From the NCBI RefSeq assembly GCF_000801105.2, contig NC_079512.1, positions 28,723,848 through 28,787,847 of the forward strand: 64,000 bases of DNA. The letters run 5' to 3'. Made by a program: the position numbers and the translations under genes. The notes under the pieces are model-generated. The model worked only from the letters and a program-made list of their open reading frames with translations, was not told the DNA's origin and ran no database searches. Below, one piece after another: positions 24,301 to 38,603 of this stretch. The stretch comes from Raphanus sativus. Its lineage: Eukaryota; Streptophyta; Magnoliopsida; Brassicales; Brassicaceae. Numbering within the stretch: the stretch's first letter is position 1; each line of letters opens with the position of its first letter.

Positions 24301-25580
24301 CTAAGTCCAGAGAACGTTCCTCTGGTTGTTTCGGTTGTTGTTTCCCTCGTGGTAAGAAGAAGAAGAATCACATCTCTGAGGAGAACAGAGCTCTGAGGAT
24401 GGGTGAGTATGATGACGAGGAGATGAGTCTTTCTATAGTCCCTAAGAAGTTTGGTAACTCGACTTTCCTTCTTGACTCTATACCCGTCGCTGAGTTCCAA
24501 GGCAGGCCTTTGGCGGACCACCCGTCCGTTAAAAACGGGCGCCCGCCCGGTGCGCTCACCATCCCACGTGAGCTTCTCGATGCGACCACAGTAGCCGAAG
24601 CTATCGCTGTGATCTCTTGTTGGTACGAAGATAAGACCGAGTGGGGTTCGCGTATCGGCTGGATCTACGGGTCGGTCACCGAAGACGTCGTGACGGGTTA
24701 CAGGATGCATAACCGTGGGTGGAGGTCGGTTTACTGCGTGACGAAACGCGATGCCTTCAGAGGCACGGCACCTATTAACTTGACGGACAGGCTTCACCAG
24801 GTGCTCCGTTGGGCTACTGGCTCTGTTGAGATCTTCTTTTCTCGTAACAACGCGTTTCTAGCTAGCCCTAAGATGATGATCCTCCAGAGAATCGCTTACT
24901 TGAACGTTGGTATCTACCCGTTCACGTCGATCTTCCTCATTGTCTACTGTTTCCTCCCTGCGTTGTCCCTCTTCTCTGGTCAGTTCATCGTCCAGACGCT
25001 TAACGTGACTTTCCTAGTCTACCTTCTCATCATCTCCATCACTCTCTGCTTGCTCGCCCTGCTGGAGATCAAATGGTCGGGGATTTCGCTAGAGGAATGG
25101 TGGAGAAACGAACAGTTTTGGCTCATCGGAGGAACAAGCGCTCACATCGCAGCTGTGCTTCAGGGTTTGCTCAAGGTCATGGCTGGTGTTGAGATCTCGT
25201 TCACGCTCACTACCAAGTCAGGAGGAGATGACGTGGACGATGAGTTTGCGGATTTGTACATGGTGAAATGGACCTCGCTTATGATCCCTCCTATAACGAT
25301 CATGATGGTGAATCTGATCGCTATCGCGGTTGGATTCAGCAGGACGATCTACGCTGTGGTCCCTCAGTGGAGTAAGTTGTTAGGTGGAGTGTTCTTTAGC
25401 TTCTGGGTGTTGGCCCATCTTTATCCTTTTGCTAAAGGGTTGATGGGGAGAAGAGGTAGAACACCGACGATTGTTTATGTCTGGGCTGGTCTCATTGCCA
25501 TCACGATCTCTCTTCTTTGGGTTGCTATTAACCCACCGGCTGGTAATACTGAGATCGGAGGGTCTTTCACTTTTCCATGA
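21355..25580 (+). CDS. CSLD2: Cellulose synthase-like protein D2
   Basis: Golgi/plasma-membrane processive glycan synthase (GT2) needed for tip growth of root hairs in Arabidopsis. Three exons, 21355-22220, 22519-23326, 23835-25580, give 1139 residues. The N-terminus ([19 protein letters not shown]) is that of CSLD2/3. A cysteine-rich zinc-finger-like region CAIPGCD...CPGCKLPY lies near residues 125-178. Two transmembrane helices open exon 2, then the catalytic core with [22 protein letters not shown] and QVLRWATGS, i.e. the D, DCD, TED and QxxRW motifs. Six further membrane helices fill the C-terminus. Exon 3 begins with GTG inside a spliced codon context, so the start is the exon 1 ATG. Intron 2 contains decayed CCGAACC-type repeat. 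The gene is intact. Confidence 0.96.
23390..23790. repeat. Decayed CCGAACC-type dispersed repeat in CSLD2 intron 2
   Basis: Several AACCGAACC, AACCGA and related words in an AT-rich background, the same vocabulary as 3890-4345, 11300-11760 and the hAT element at 38612-39259. No terminal repeats or target duplication seen, so family assignment is open. Confidence 0.45.
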
Positions 25581-26616
25581 TAGGTTTTGGTTGGTTGGTT
25601 GGTCCGTTGAGTGTGTCTCAAGAAAAGATAACTCGGTGGTCTTTTTTTTTTATAAAAAAAAACTCATATTCGTTTATTATATTTTTTTGTTATTTCTGTC
25701 TGATTAGGACAGAGATCGGCTAAATATAGTTTGAACGAGACGAGTGAATGTACTTAATTACTACTTAGTTTCTGTCGCTGTTTTTTTTTTTGTTTTATTG
25801 TTCTCGTTGTATCATTTATAACATATGCTTTTTCTTCTTCTTTTTTGTTGAGCAATAATGTATCCTCGGTTGAAACAGTCCATGCCAATAGATCTAAACA
25901 TCAAAATGAGAAGATTACATCTCTACAGAGAAAATTGTGAAATAAAACTAGTTTCTGTGTTCAAGATGTGAAAGATAAATTTATATAGTTCTGACAATTT
26001 GTAGACGTGTGTATCCAGTTTTTCTTTTATGTTTGAATGTGTAATGGTGATCTACGATATTACCTCTAATTCAAACATGAAAGATAAATTTATATAGTTC
26101 TGACAATTTGTAGACGTGTGTATCCAATTTTTCTTTTATGTTTGAATGTGTAATGGTGATCTACGATATTACCTCTAAATTTTTTGATTGTTTCTTTCTT
26201 TCTGAAACTAGTCGTGTAATAATCTAAACTCACAATCTATGTGGGTACAGTGTAATATACATATCAGCATTCAACAAATAAAATATGAAATATATATCTA
26301 TACTATTTATTGATGTAGTTTCAGCTTTTAAATAAACTCTAGAGAGTATGCACAATTTATAGTATTAGATTTAACACTTGAAATCACACATCATATTAGT
26401 TGAACAAACTCTCTGCAAACTCGCTCACCATGCGGTTACCATGATCAGTCAATTTGGTGGAAAACAACACACGCATGTCCTTAGCTAAACCTTATCTATA
26501 TATCGCTTAACTAAAACTCATCGGATAACATCTGAGAGATTATATCTAAGTATCCCATCCCACCAATTCATTCTCCCAAAGCCCCAGAAAAGGAACAAGA
26601 AGGACAGTAAGAAGAC
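25581..26616. other. Spacer CSLD2 to fasciclin gene
   Basis: CSLD2 3' UTR, the tandem duplication at 25969-26178 and the promoter of the fasciclin gene. No further gene seen. Confidence 0.5.
25969..26178. repeat. 101-bp near-tandem duplication downstream of CSLD2
   Basis: Copies at 25969-26069 and 26078-26178, separated by 8 bp, differ at about one base. They start about 390 bp after the CSLD2 stop codon. Confidence 0.95.
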
Positions 26617-27390
26617 ATGAGAGATATTCAAACTCATGTGAAAATCTTTTTCATCTTAGTCATAATCGTAACAGCGTCAACAAGAGCACAAAAGAGTCCT
26701 CATCATGGAAACAACCATGACCTCTCCATCGCAATAGAAGAAATGGAGAAAGCAAACTACTTCTCTTTCGTGATGCTTATCAACATGTTAAACTCCACAA
26801 ACCCTAGATTCTTAGCCAATATCACCTTCTTGATGCCAAAGGACAAAACCCTTTCAAGATCAAACATTATCCAACAAGATTCTATCTCCGAGTTCTTGCT
26901 TCGCCACTCGATCCCTTCTCCTCTTCTTTTCGAGCATCTTAATCTCATTCCCAATGGCTCTATTGTTCCGTCCTCTTTACCACATTACACCCTCAAGATC
27001 TCCAACGGTGGAAGGTTAAACTACTTTGTCAACAATGTCAAGATCATAAGCCGCAATATTTGTACCCTAGGTACTATCAAGTGCCATGGCATCGACGGTG
27101 TATTACCATCTCCAAGTGCTATCAACGATGATTCTCCTCGGGGTTCACCTTTCATTTCTTGCCCTAGCAGTGAACGCGATAGTACTCATCATAACAATAG
27201 TGATCACAATAGTTCTCGTCCTGATGATCATACTCATGATACTCATCATGTTGCTCATCCTCCGACCATTAGCAGTCCGAGTCTTGTGCCAAAATCAGAT
27301 TCTTCTACGATTGGTGAGGGGTATACGTCAGGTTTTATCGTCCTTCTCGGATTACTATCGTGCGTGATGGGCATAGGAATGACCATGTAA
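26617..27390 (+). CDS. Fasciclin-domain (FAS1) cell-surface protein
   Basis: Single-exon gene of 257 residues, AT5G16920-like by position and domain. An N-terminal signal peptide (about residues 8-24, IFFILVIIVTASTRAQ) precedes one FAS1-like domain (about 30-155) with the family features FLMPKDKTLS, LLRHSIPSPL and a hydrophobic strand near IKCHGIDGVL. A low-complexity His/Asp/Ser-rich linker (about 180-215) follows. The hydrophobic tail SGFIVLLGLLSCVMGIGMTM can serve as a GPI-anchor signal. The linker lacks the dense Pro/Ala runs of classic arabinogalactan proteins. Likely wall or plasma-membrane adhesion-type role; partner unknown. Intact, ATG at 26617. Confidence 0.85.
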   Translation: MRDIQTHVKIFFILVIIVTASTRAQKSPHHGNNHDLSIAIEEMEKANYFSFVMLINMLNSTNPRFLANITFLMPKDKTLSRSNIIQQDSISEFLLRHSIPSPLLFEHLNLIPNGSIVPSSLPHYTLKISNGGRLNYFVNNVKIISRNICTLGTIKCHGIDGVLPSPSAINDDSPRGSPFISCPSSERDSTHHNNSDHNSSRPDDHTHDTHHVAHPPTISSPSLVPKSDSSTIGEGYTSGFIVLLGLLSCVMGIGMTM

Positions 27391-28284
27391 AGTTTAACTC
27401 CGCGGACAGCACGGATAACACCTACTAATGTGTAATAATAGTATTCACTTGTTATAGTTTTTATACATATGTGTAACAACAAGAAAATATGATCTTTTTA
27501 TATTCTGTAGCCAATTCAAATATGTTTTTAATTCTGAAATTTCCTTCAAAATATATATTTTTATAAAATGCTTCGTATTATTTGATTCATATGTATGACC
27601 GACTAAGAATTATACTTGAGTTACAAAAAAAAAAATTATACTCTTGAAGAAATTGATCTAAATAAATTTTTTTTTTTTTGATCAAAATTGATCTAAATAA
27701 TTATGTAGGTGAAAGATCGTTTCAAAAATATTAACTAGCTTAGAAATAATAATAATATTGTATTTATGTATTAATGCAAGAAATTATTGTGTAATAGTAT
27801 TCACTTGGTAAAATATATTTTCTATTGTGGTACTAATATATATATATATATATGTAAATATAATTGGACTATGTTACTAAATTATTTCAGAAGTAGATAT
27901 TTAAAAATAATTTATATAAAATAAAATGTAGGAATTTTTCTTCATAAAATTTTATATTAAAATAACAAAGTTGAAATAAAAGGACAATATATTCATCAAA
28001 TATAGTGATAAATAAAATTTTGTAAAGAGGCCGAATTCCGACAATGTGGATAAACACACGACAAATGGACCGAACGAGTTGATAAATCGGGTAAAACCCG
28101 ACCCGAGATCTAAACCCTACCAAAGCCCTGGCAAAATCTCTCTGCTTCCATTTCTATGGCTGCTGTAAAAAAAAATCTTGTTCATCAAGTCAATTTCTTC
28201 CTCATAAAAATCCTCCTGAATCAGTTACAACCCTAATCTAAGTCTCCTTTTAATTAATCCAATTGGAGCAAACAAAAAAAAGAA
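27391..28284. other. AT-rich intergenic region
   Basis: Nearly 900 bp with poly-A and (TA)n tracts (for example 27836-27852). The last 200 bp form the promoter/leader of the ATAD3 gene. No gene seen. Confidence 0.5.
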
Positions 28285-31200
28285 ATGGCTCAGAAGTGTG
28301 CGATTGGTTTGATCTCAGCTCTAGCAGCTTCCGCTTCCCTCTCGAAATCGAGCATCGCTTCTGCAGATGGACCTCTCAACTTCTCCGCCTTCTCCACTTC
28401 TCCTCCGACTCCTCAGCAGCAGCTGCAGCAGGGTGGTTCCGCTACTACTACTCCGTCGGGATCTGGAAAAGAATCTTCTGTGGCTGGCGAAGAATCCGAT
28501 GCTCCTCCTCCGCGGATTCGGAACGATAATCCGAGAACGACTTCGGCTGGGTTCGATCCCGAGGCGCTTGAGCGAGGGGCGAAGACTGTTAAAGGGATTA
28601 ACAACACCGCTCATGCCAAAAAGGTTTTGATTTTTTTTGTGTTTGAGATTGTAACTATACAATAGATCTGAGAAGAATCTCAAATTTCTATGTTAGGATT
28701 CTGAGGTAGATATGTCAAAAAGTGTTTGTTTTTAATGTGTTATTTATGAGTTATGATTGGGCTCATGATTGATGAATGTTTTGTTTCTGGTAGGTGTTTG
28801 AAAAAATTAAGACACAAGAAGAGACGAGGCAAGCTGAGTTTACTGCAAAGGCGCACGAGTTTAAAGCTCTCCAATCACAAGCTGAAGCTGTGAGTTGTGA
28901 TCAATTTACTCTTTTTACCTCATTTCCCCATATGTTTATTTGATTGCATGGTTTGACTCAAAATACTCTGGAGACGTTTCTTTTTTCTTTTGCGTTTGGC
29001 TGCTTATATAATGCAAATGGGGGTAACTATATCAATTGCTGCTGTGCTGCTACAGTTTTCTTGCATCTCTCGTTACTCAGCTTTTTGTAAGATTGTTGTG
29101 CCTGATATTTTCCATTTTTTGCCAGGAAAGGCAAAGGGTGATATACGAGGAACAGAAGAAACTTGCTCAGCACCAAGCACAAACTAAAGCACAGATGGCT
29201 CGCTATGAAGATGAATTAGCTAGAAAAAGGATGCAGGCATGCGATTGCGATTCTACTTATATTCTTCTTCTTTTTTAACATAACGTTGAGGTCTTATATT
29301 ATTTCTAACAAGTTAGGCTGTATTATATCTTGTTACAGGCTGAGAATGAAGCCCAGAGAACAAGAAATCAAGAACTTGTGAGGATGCAAGAAGAATCAGC
29401 AATTAGGCGGGAAGGAGCTCGACGAGCTACTGAGGAAGAGATTCAAGCACAGAGACGGCAAACCGAGAGGGAGAAAGCTGAGATTGAACGTGAGACTATC
29501 AGGGTCAAAGCTATGGCCGAAGCTGAAGGGAGGGCCCGTGAGTCCAAGCTCTCTGAAGACGTCAACAGGAGAATGCTTGTTGATCGTGCTAATGCAGAAA
29601 GAGAAAAATGGGTTTCTGCCATTAATACTACCTTCGATCACATTGGAGGTAGTCACACAGTATCTCTCTGTCGTTTTAGCTCATTCATTCTGGAAGCTTC
29701 TCTATGTCAATTTCACCTTAGCAATAATAAGATTCTAATAAGTAACTTTGTGAGTATAATAGGCGTGTGTCCTTCTCCATATAAAGGAGGTTTTCCCCTT
29801 CTTTTAGGCTAATATTTGGGTGTCTTAATCACATGCACATGTATAATTTACCTTTTCAATAAGTGATTGACTCGTTTTTCCGTTTTCCTAGGGGGATTGC
29901 GTATGATTCTAACTGATCAGAATAAGCTGGTTGTTGCTGTTGGAGGTATCACTGCGCTTGCAGCTGGGATCTACACAACGAGGTAGAGAGACGACTAAAC
30001 ATGGTTGAAAAAAGGCCACTCATTAGTTCTTGTTGTTTGGAGGTTGAGGAACTTAGCTTAGCTTATAAATTGCTTGTTGCAGAGAAGGTGCCAAGGTTAT
30101 CTGGAGCTACGTAGATAGAGTCTTAGGACAACCTTCTCTAATTAGAGAATCATCTAGAGGAAAATACCCTTGGTCTGGTTCGGTTTCTCGTGTTTTGTCC
30201 ACATTGAAGGGTGGTGGTAATGCATCGACAAATGGAAAAGGGTTCGGTGATGTTATTTTGCATCCTTCTCTTCAAAAGAGAATCGAACAGCTAGCTAGTG
30301 CAACTGCCAACACAAAATCCCACCAAGCACCTTTCCGGAATATGCTTTTCTATGGTCCTCCAGGAACCGGGAAGACAATGGCTGCCCGAGAGCTGGCTCG
30401 TAAATCTGTATGTATTCTCTCTCTCTTGTTCTTATAATTATTATAATCAGGTATGAAGAATAGATGCATCGGAGCTTTAAACTTAGATCTTAGCTTTTGG
30501 TTGTATACTTCAGAATCAGGCTTATGACTTTGATAATCATTCTCGTCCTTTGATTTGTTACCATTCAGGGTCTGGATTATGCATTGATGACGGGCGGAGA
30601 TGTTGCTCCCCTTGGAGCTCAGGCTGTTACAAAGATACACCAACTGTTTGACTGGTCCAAAAAATCTAAGAGGGGTTTGTTGCTCTTCATCGATGAAGCC
30701 GATGCATTCCTCTGCGAGTAAGTTGCAAATCCGCTAGCTGATGATGATAATCTTAACTGAGGGTTTTTAGTTTTTTTCTTTCTATGCTCTAATTTGATTT
30801 GCAAATTCAACAGGCGGAACAAAACATACATGAGTGAAGCCCAAAGGAGTGCACTAAACGCACTCCTCTTCCGCACTGGTGACCAGTCCAAAGACATAGT
30901 CCTAGCGCTTGCCACAAACCGACCCGGTGATCTAGACTCCGCAGTGGCTGACCGTGTCGACGAAACTCTCGAGTTCCCCTTGCCTGGAGAAGAAGAACGC
31001 TTCAAGCTTCTAAACCTCTACCTGGACAAGTACATTACCAAGACCAATCTTAAAAAGCCTGGTTTGCTCCAAAGCCTTTTCAAAAAAGACCAGCAGAAGA
31101 TCGAGGTAAAAGGCATCACAGAGGATCTCCTGAAAGAAGCAGCCGCGAAAACAAAAGGGTTTTCAGGTAGAGAGATAGCGAAACTGATGGCTAGCGTTCA

Positions 31201-31330
31201 AGCGGCTGTGTATGGAAGCCCGGACTGCTTGTTGGACGCAAACCTTTTCAGAGAGGTGATTGATTACAAAGTCGCGGAACATCAACAGAGAAAGAAACTA
31301 GCAGGAACCGATTCAGGTAACAAGAAATGA
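28285..31330 (+). CDS. Mitochondrial ATAD3-type AAA ATPase
   Basis: AT5G16930-like inner-membrane AAA ATPase of the ATAD3 family, linked to mitochondrial nucleoid and membrane organisation. Eight exons: 28285-28623, 28794-28889, 29126-29236, 29339-29648, 29892-29982, 30083-30407, 30569-30717, 30814-31330; 645 residues. The Ala/Ser-rich N-terminus fits a mitochondrial presequence. A long charged coiled coil (about residues 105-275) precedes a hydrophobic segment [17 protein letters not shown]. The AAA domain has Walker A GPPGTGKT, Walker [10 protein letters not shown], and sensor/arginine-finger region [10 protein letters not shown]...DRVDE. Exon 3 ends CAG followed by GCATGC with no GT nearby, so intron 3 is a GC-AG intron; joining there keeps the family sequence KRMQAENEAQ. 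Intact. Confidence 0.93.
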
Positions 31331-31732
31331 AATCATACATCAACATAGGTATCTTATCTGCAGGTTGTAGATTTGAACAACACTCCAAAACTCAAAAACC
31401 CTGAGCTTTGTTTATGAAAGGGGTTTACGCAGAGAAAAAAAGCTTTTGATTTTCCAAATTGTTGATTCTAATGGTGAGATATAGTTTGTTTTGTTGGTTA
31501 TTAGTCATTTCATTCTTGAGTAGATCCTTGCATATGACTCATTTGGCAATTGATTTCTTTATATTGTTGAAGCAACAGAGTTTATTTTATTAATAAAGAG
31601 AAAGATTAAGACCCTCACTTGTTTTATAACTAACACTGATTTGCTTAGTTGCAAGAGACACATCTTATTCTATAATATTTAGAGTTTTAGACTATTTCTT
31701 ACGTATTACACAAGAAAACAAGACCACACAGT
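31331..31732. other. Convergent 3' ends, ATAD3 / alkenal reductase
   Basis: About 400 bp holding the two facing 3' UTRs; nothing else seen. Confidence 0.5.
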
Positions 31733-33920
<2,188 letters not shown>

Positions 33921-34160
33921 TTGCGAGTAAACCACAACAACTTGCTTCCCAACACCATTATGACCTTGCTCGACTCGAGTCATCTTCCACGTACGCTATC
34001 TTCCCTTTGATACACGGAATCATAGTCTCATAGACTCCAAAAGCTTTGAGTATTTGTCGTAGAAATCAAAGACTGCAAAAGCCTTGAATGCGGATTAGTT
34101 TGTAGTTATATGATGGATTGTTGTGTACACCTTCGTGGTCCTCGAGGTTGTACTAAAACA
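33921..34160 (-). pseudogene. Decayed 3' exon of a second 2-alkenal reductase
   Basis: On the plus strand this stretch follows AER exon 5 (about 31755-32005) in order: ACCACAACAACTTGCTTCCC against ACCACGACAAGCTGTTTCCC, then CATCTTCCACGTACGCTATC, then CCTTGAATGCGGATTAGTTTGTAG. A block of about 30-35 bases is deleted and several stops and frameshifts are present. No upstream exons were found. It is a relic of the tandem AER array known at this locus in Arabidopsis. Confidence 0.82.
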
Positions 34161-34391
34161 GAACACTTGTGACAAACAAAACATACGCTCGCGACACATG
34201 AGTGCATACTAAACTCTTTAAACTTTAGTTTATAACATAACTGTGGTGATAATGATAATTATTACAGTGATTTTTAAAACACTAGTGTTTTGTAAATATG
34301 ATGGTAATTGTCTCGAGCATATGAACCAAAACATTGCTCAGAGACACACAAAGGAAGTATGAATATCTGTTTCGCTTGAAGTGCAGAAACT

Positions 34392-37300
34392 TTAGAGACA
34401 TTTGGCTTCAATTTCCTCAAGAGTGAGACCCTTTGTTTCTGGAACAATGAAGTATATGAAGAGCAGAGACAAGACACATATAACACCAAACCCCATAAAC
34501 AGTATCCCAGCTCCAAACAACTCCTGCAAAAAAAAAAAGACAAGCCATATGAGTGAGCCAAACAACATGTCCCAGTTCCGAATCAGATATAAAGAAAATA
34601 CAAAAAGAGACTACACATCTGAATTACATTGCAGCACAGCCCAACAGAGTTACAGAAGATCTCCAAAAAAAAACTACTAACCCTGTGTACATTATCTTTC
34701 ACCCAGAGTTTCACTGCAACTAACACATGAACCAACTATTATATCTAGCCAATCATTAACGAAGGGTTGTGCTACCAACTTTACAGAATTAGCCATTCAG
34801 AAAAGGGCATAAACAAGTGATGATTTTTGTTTCTGGAGGGAATGGTAGATGATTTTACCTTTAGAGGCGAAAATGCAAATGTCACTAGCGCGTTTGCACC
34901 GAAATTCACAAGAACTGCTAGACTGAGCCCTCGACCTCTTAACTTGAGGGGAAATATCTCTGAGATCATCAGCCAACCAATCGGACCAAAGGATAGCTGC
35001 ATGATTTAATCACAACAGAAATATTCGTTATAAAACTTCCAGCTTTTACCTGTTGCGAGTTTCATGAGAAAGTCCCATGCTACTTCTAGGACAAACATAA
35101 ACGTCTTGGAATACAAGTTTGATCAGTAAACCTTCAGTTGATTATTTGTTTACCTGGTAACATCCCACATAGAGCAGTAGTGCAACCACAGCAACAGCTG
35201 GTGCGGCGCTGAAAAAGATGTAGTACGACCCCAGCAGGAATAATGAGACAACCTGTTTGACATTAAAAAGTTACAATTCAAGAAATTGGGAGAGCATTGA
35301 CTCCCCTCTATATTTACTGAGCTTGACGTAAATCTATAGTATTTTTTCTTACTAGTAGATTTAGAACAAGCTCAGTAAATTTTATGAGAAAAGACAAGGG
35401 GGTGGGGAAAAACAGAGGAGATACCATGCCACCAACACCACCAAGAAGTAAGGGTCTTCTTCCAAGTCTGTCGATAACTACAACAGCTACTCCTGTCATA
35501 ATCAACTGCAGCAACAGAGGCGAGTGTTATTTCTTAGAAAGCAAAGTCTCTTACAATGTTACCACCTAACACATTTATAACTGTCAATCTGTAATGACAC
35601 TACTTTTATCACTGATAACAGAGACTGCACAAAAAGTGTATATATATTGCTAAAAGTAACTACTTCTAGCCAGGTCAAGAAAACTGAATACCTTCAATAG
35701 ACCAAGTAGAATTGAGACCCTTGTTGCATCACCTGCGGCAGAGAATCCAGCGGTCTAACAGGAAAAGTTGGAGAGGGAGAAAAGAAGTTAAATATCAAGT
35801 GCAACAAAGCCAACATTACACTCTACAGAAAGTTTATTTAAAGAAGAAGGAAAACCTGAAGTATCGATGGTGCATAATAAAGAACACTTGGTTGCCCAGT
35901 TATCTGCCATTTTGACAAGGATACAATTAGTTATTACTCTTCTAAGAAAACGCGATGAATTAAGTTTTGACTGTACCGACCTGCTGAAACAAGACCAGAC
36001 CTCCTCCTATGATGAGAGCTTTCTTGCACTTCCCTTGAAATAGTTCACCAAACGTGGCCTCTTTATCTTCTCCCACAAAAGAAAGTTCAGCCAAAATCTC
36101 GTTTACTTGCTCAGCAGCTGAATCAGCAAAAGCAGGACCTCTAAGGCGGCAAAGAGAATTGATTGCAGCCTCTTTTTGGTTCTCCACATTCCCTTTCCCC
36201 TGTATGACACGCAACAAAAGCCACCTAGGGGATGCTGGGAGCCACCACATCCCGATCCCCATAATAACTGCCAAGGGGACACTTGTTGCATACATGTAAC
36301 GCCAACCCGAAAGAGTATTGACTGCAAGACTACCGATTCCATAACCTCCCTGCACAAAAATTGTCAGGATATGTGAGAATAATAACTTGTTGAAGAAACA
36401 GATTTCAAAGGAGCAACTCAACTGCTTCACATAGAGCAATAAACGTCCAATACTTCAAGAACTTACAACCATCCCGAGGACTATGAAAAATTCCTTTAGT
36501 GATACCAGCTGCCCACGTATCTGACTTGGAGCAGTCTCTGCTATGTACATTGGAGCCGCATGCATTGCCTAAAAATACATAACGTGCCTCTGCTTAGACA
36601 AGTTTCAGAAAGCCAAAACATTAAAGAAAATGTTCCTGTCTTACCAGTCCAACTCCGACCCCATAAGTTACTCGTCCGATTATCAGAACGGAATAGATTG
36701 GTGATAGTGTAGTAGCAATGGCTCCAACGAGGAAAAAGAGAGCAGCCAGAATCAGCTCCTTTCTTCTTCCTTCCAAAATTCAAAATCCAAACACTTCAAT
36801 TTCTTTTACATGTAGACAGTGATATACTTATGCCTACCGGATGTGGAAAAAGTGGAAAAAGAAACCAACCTATAACGTCAGCTATACTAAAAGCCACAGC
36901 AGAGCCAACTAATGCACCATAAAGTGAGCCACTTGTCTGCAGTATATTTAACAATAGTTTGTAAGCAAATTTGTCTCTGTTTCAAAACACAGTCACAGGA
37001 GGGGAAGGATAGTAGAAGATATGCAATGAGAACTTACAATTAGACCAACATCCAATGAGGACAAGTTGTACCATGAAATTCCACTTAATGAAGGCGACTG
37101 AAAGAGAGGAAAAGCACAGTAAGAAAGCAAAGCCATAGGCTTCTAAAAAAGAAAGTACTTGCATGTGACGAGGAAAACTGGACTGGAAAGTGAAAAATAT
37201 CATGATATAGTATTTGATATCTCAGTAATATTATGTCCAGAGCTCTATAATAATTAGGCTATGAAAACTAGTTTAGTTAGACCATAACAAAATATGTAGA

Positions 37301-38204
37301 AGTACATAGTCTCATTAAACAAGTTTAAATTTTACCTGAAGTGAAATAGTTGCACAAGAAGTTGCACCGATTTCATAACCATAAAGGAGTCCTCCCAGAG
37401 CTGGAAAGAGAAACCTAACAAGGAAACAAAAACCTCTTAAGTTGTGTGTTTTCCACATGGAAGCTGTGCACAGAACCACACACAGGGTTGGAGTTTCCTA
37501 GTCAGCTTACAAATTACATTAAATGATTTTTTTTTAAAAAAAGAAAACATAACCAAGCACATGAGTCTGCAAATTTCATTTTCACTCCAGTTATTTTCAA
37601 AAGACACGTACAGTAAGTATAATGGGTGAGATGAACAAATGATAAGAGGCTAAAAAGTGATTCTAATTTTAGGGAACAAACAAACAATAATAAGACAAAA
37701 AAAAAAAAGAAATTGGGAGAAGAGATAGAGAGATGATGATCTCTCTCACGGGAAGATGGCTGCAAGGACAGAGTAGTTTTCTCCAGGGGTGTGATTATCT
37801 TTAGTAAGAAGAGGCTCCCTTTCTGAGCTGATCTCACCAGATGATTTACCAACCTACAAATCATACATACATATATATAGTTTTCACAAACTTGTCAATG
37901 AAACACATTATCATCATCACCTACAGACCAATTACAAGCATCTAACGCTCCAATCTCATCCTAAAAAAAAATTGATAGTTTTGAAATTGATGGGTAAAGC
38001 CAGTCTAAGAAAAGCTCTCAATTTTAGAAAGTTTCAAAAATCAACTCCAAAAGTGTAGAATTTTTAAAACTGGTAAGTGAAGATTTCACGAATGGGTTTT
38101 AACGAAAAAGGCCAAGTGAAATCAGCGGTGAGACTGACTCTTCATAGTACCTCTACAAAAGCAGAAGAGGTGGGTACTTGCTGCTGCTCTGGATCAAACG
38201 CCAT
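34392..38204 (-). CDS. Sugar/proton symporter (VGT/xylose-symporter-like MFS)
   Basis: Major-facilitator sugar porter, AT5G17010-like (annotated as D-xylose-proton symporter-like or vacuolar glucose transporter-like). Fourteen exons: 38151-38204, 37750-37853, 37336-37414, 37038-37097, 36870-36936, 36645-36769, 36467-36568, 35981-36349, 35856-35903, 35692-35754, 35425-35505, 35154-35252, 34859-34996, 34392-34523; exactly 506 codons plus stop. Family motifs: LFPALGGLLYGYEIGATSC in TM1, GRRKELILAALFFLVGA (loop 2-3), GVGVGLAMHAAPMYIAETAP, PASPRWLL, QQITGQPSVLYYAP in TM7, DRLGRRPLLL, FSFGPIGW-like block in TM10 (LSFGPIGWLMISEIFP) and the PETKGLTLEEIE signature at the end. Twelve membrane helices expected; an acidic/dileucine EREPLL near residue 30 is a plausible tonoplast signal. 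Intact. Confidence 0.94.
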
Positions 38205-38603
38205 AGCTGCGTTTGGTTTCGAGCGATTGGATTAAAAGAATTGGGGGTTGTGCAAGGAACAGAAGTCTTGTAATATAATGAACTCTCGAAGCTGTTGAAT
38301 TTTACTGTCTGTTCACACACGGGAATGTATAGCGTGGAGGTTGGTGGCGATGACGATCCTTATTAGAGATTGGAATGGTTATCGAAGTATACCGACCGTC
38401 GGATTGACTCAGGAACAGTGTAGATATCATCAATAAATTTGATTTCAGTACCCTTTCTTTTGATGGTAGTATTGGGGTAATAGGTGAGAAAAAGTAATAA
38501 TTTAGGATCATATTTTACTGTTGTGAAAAAAAGGAGAAAATAAATATGGAAGGGATCAGTAAATGCATCTATCGATCAAACTCTTTGACGTATGATTTGC
38601 GGT
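38205..38603. other. Symporter promoter
   Basis: About 400 bp upstream of the minus-strand symporter gene, up to the hAT element. Nothing further identified. Confidence 0.45.

Noticed and set aside
22844..24797. Long minus-strand open frames opposite CSLD2
   Set aside because: They mirror the GC-richer coding exons of CSLD2 and have no recognisable motifs.
26041..26180. Possible CRISPR-like array downstream of CSLD2
   Set aside because: Only two copies in a plant nuclear genome; a simple tandem duplication explains it.
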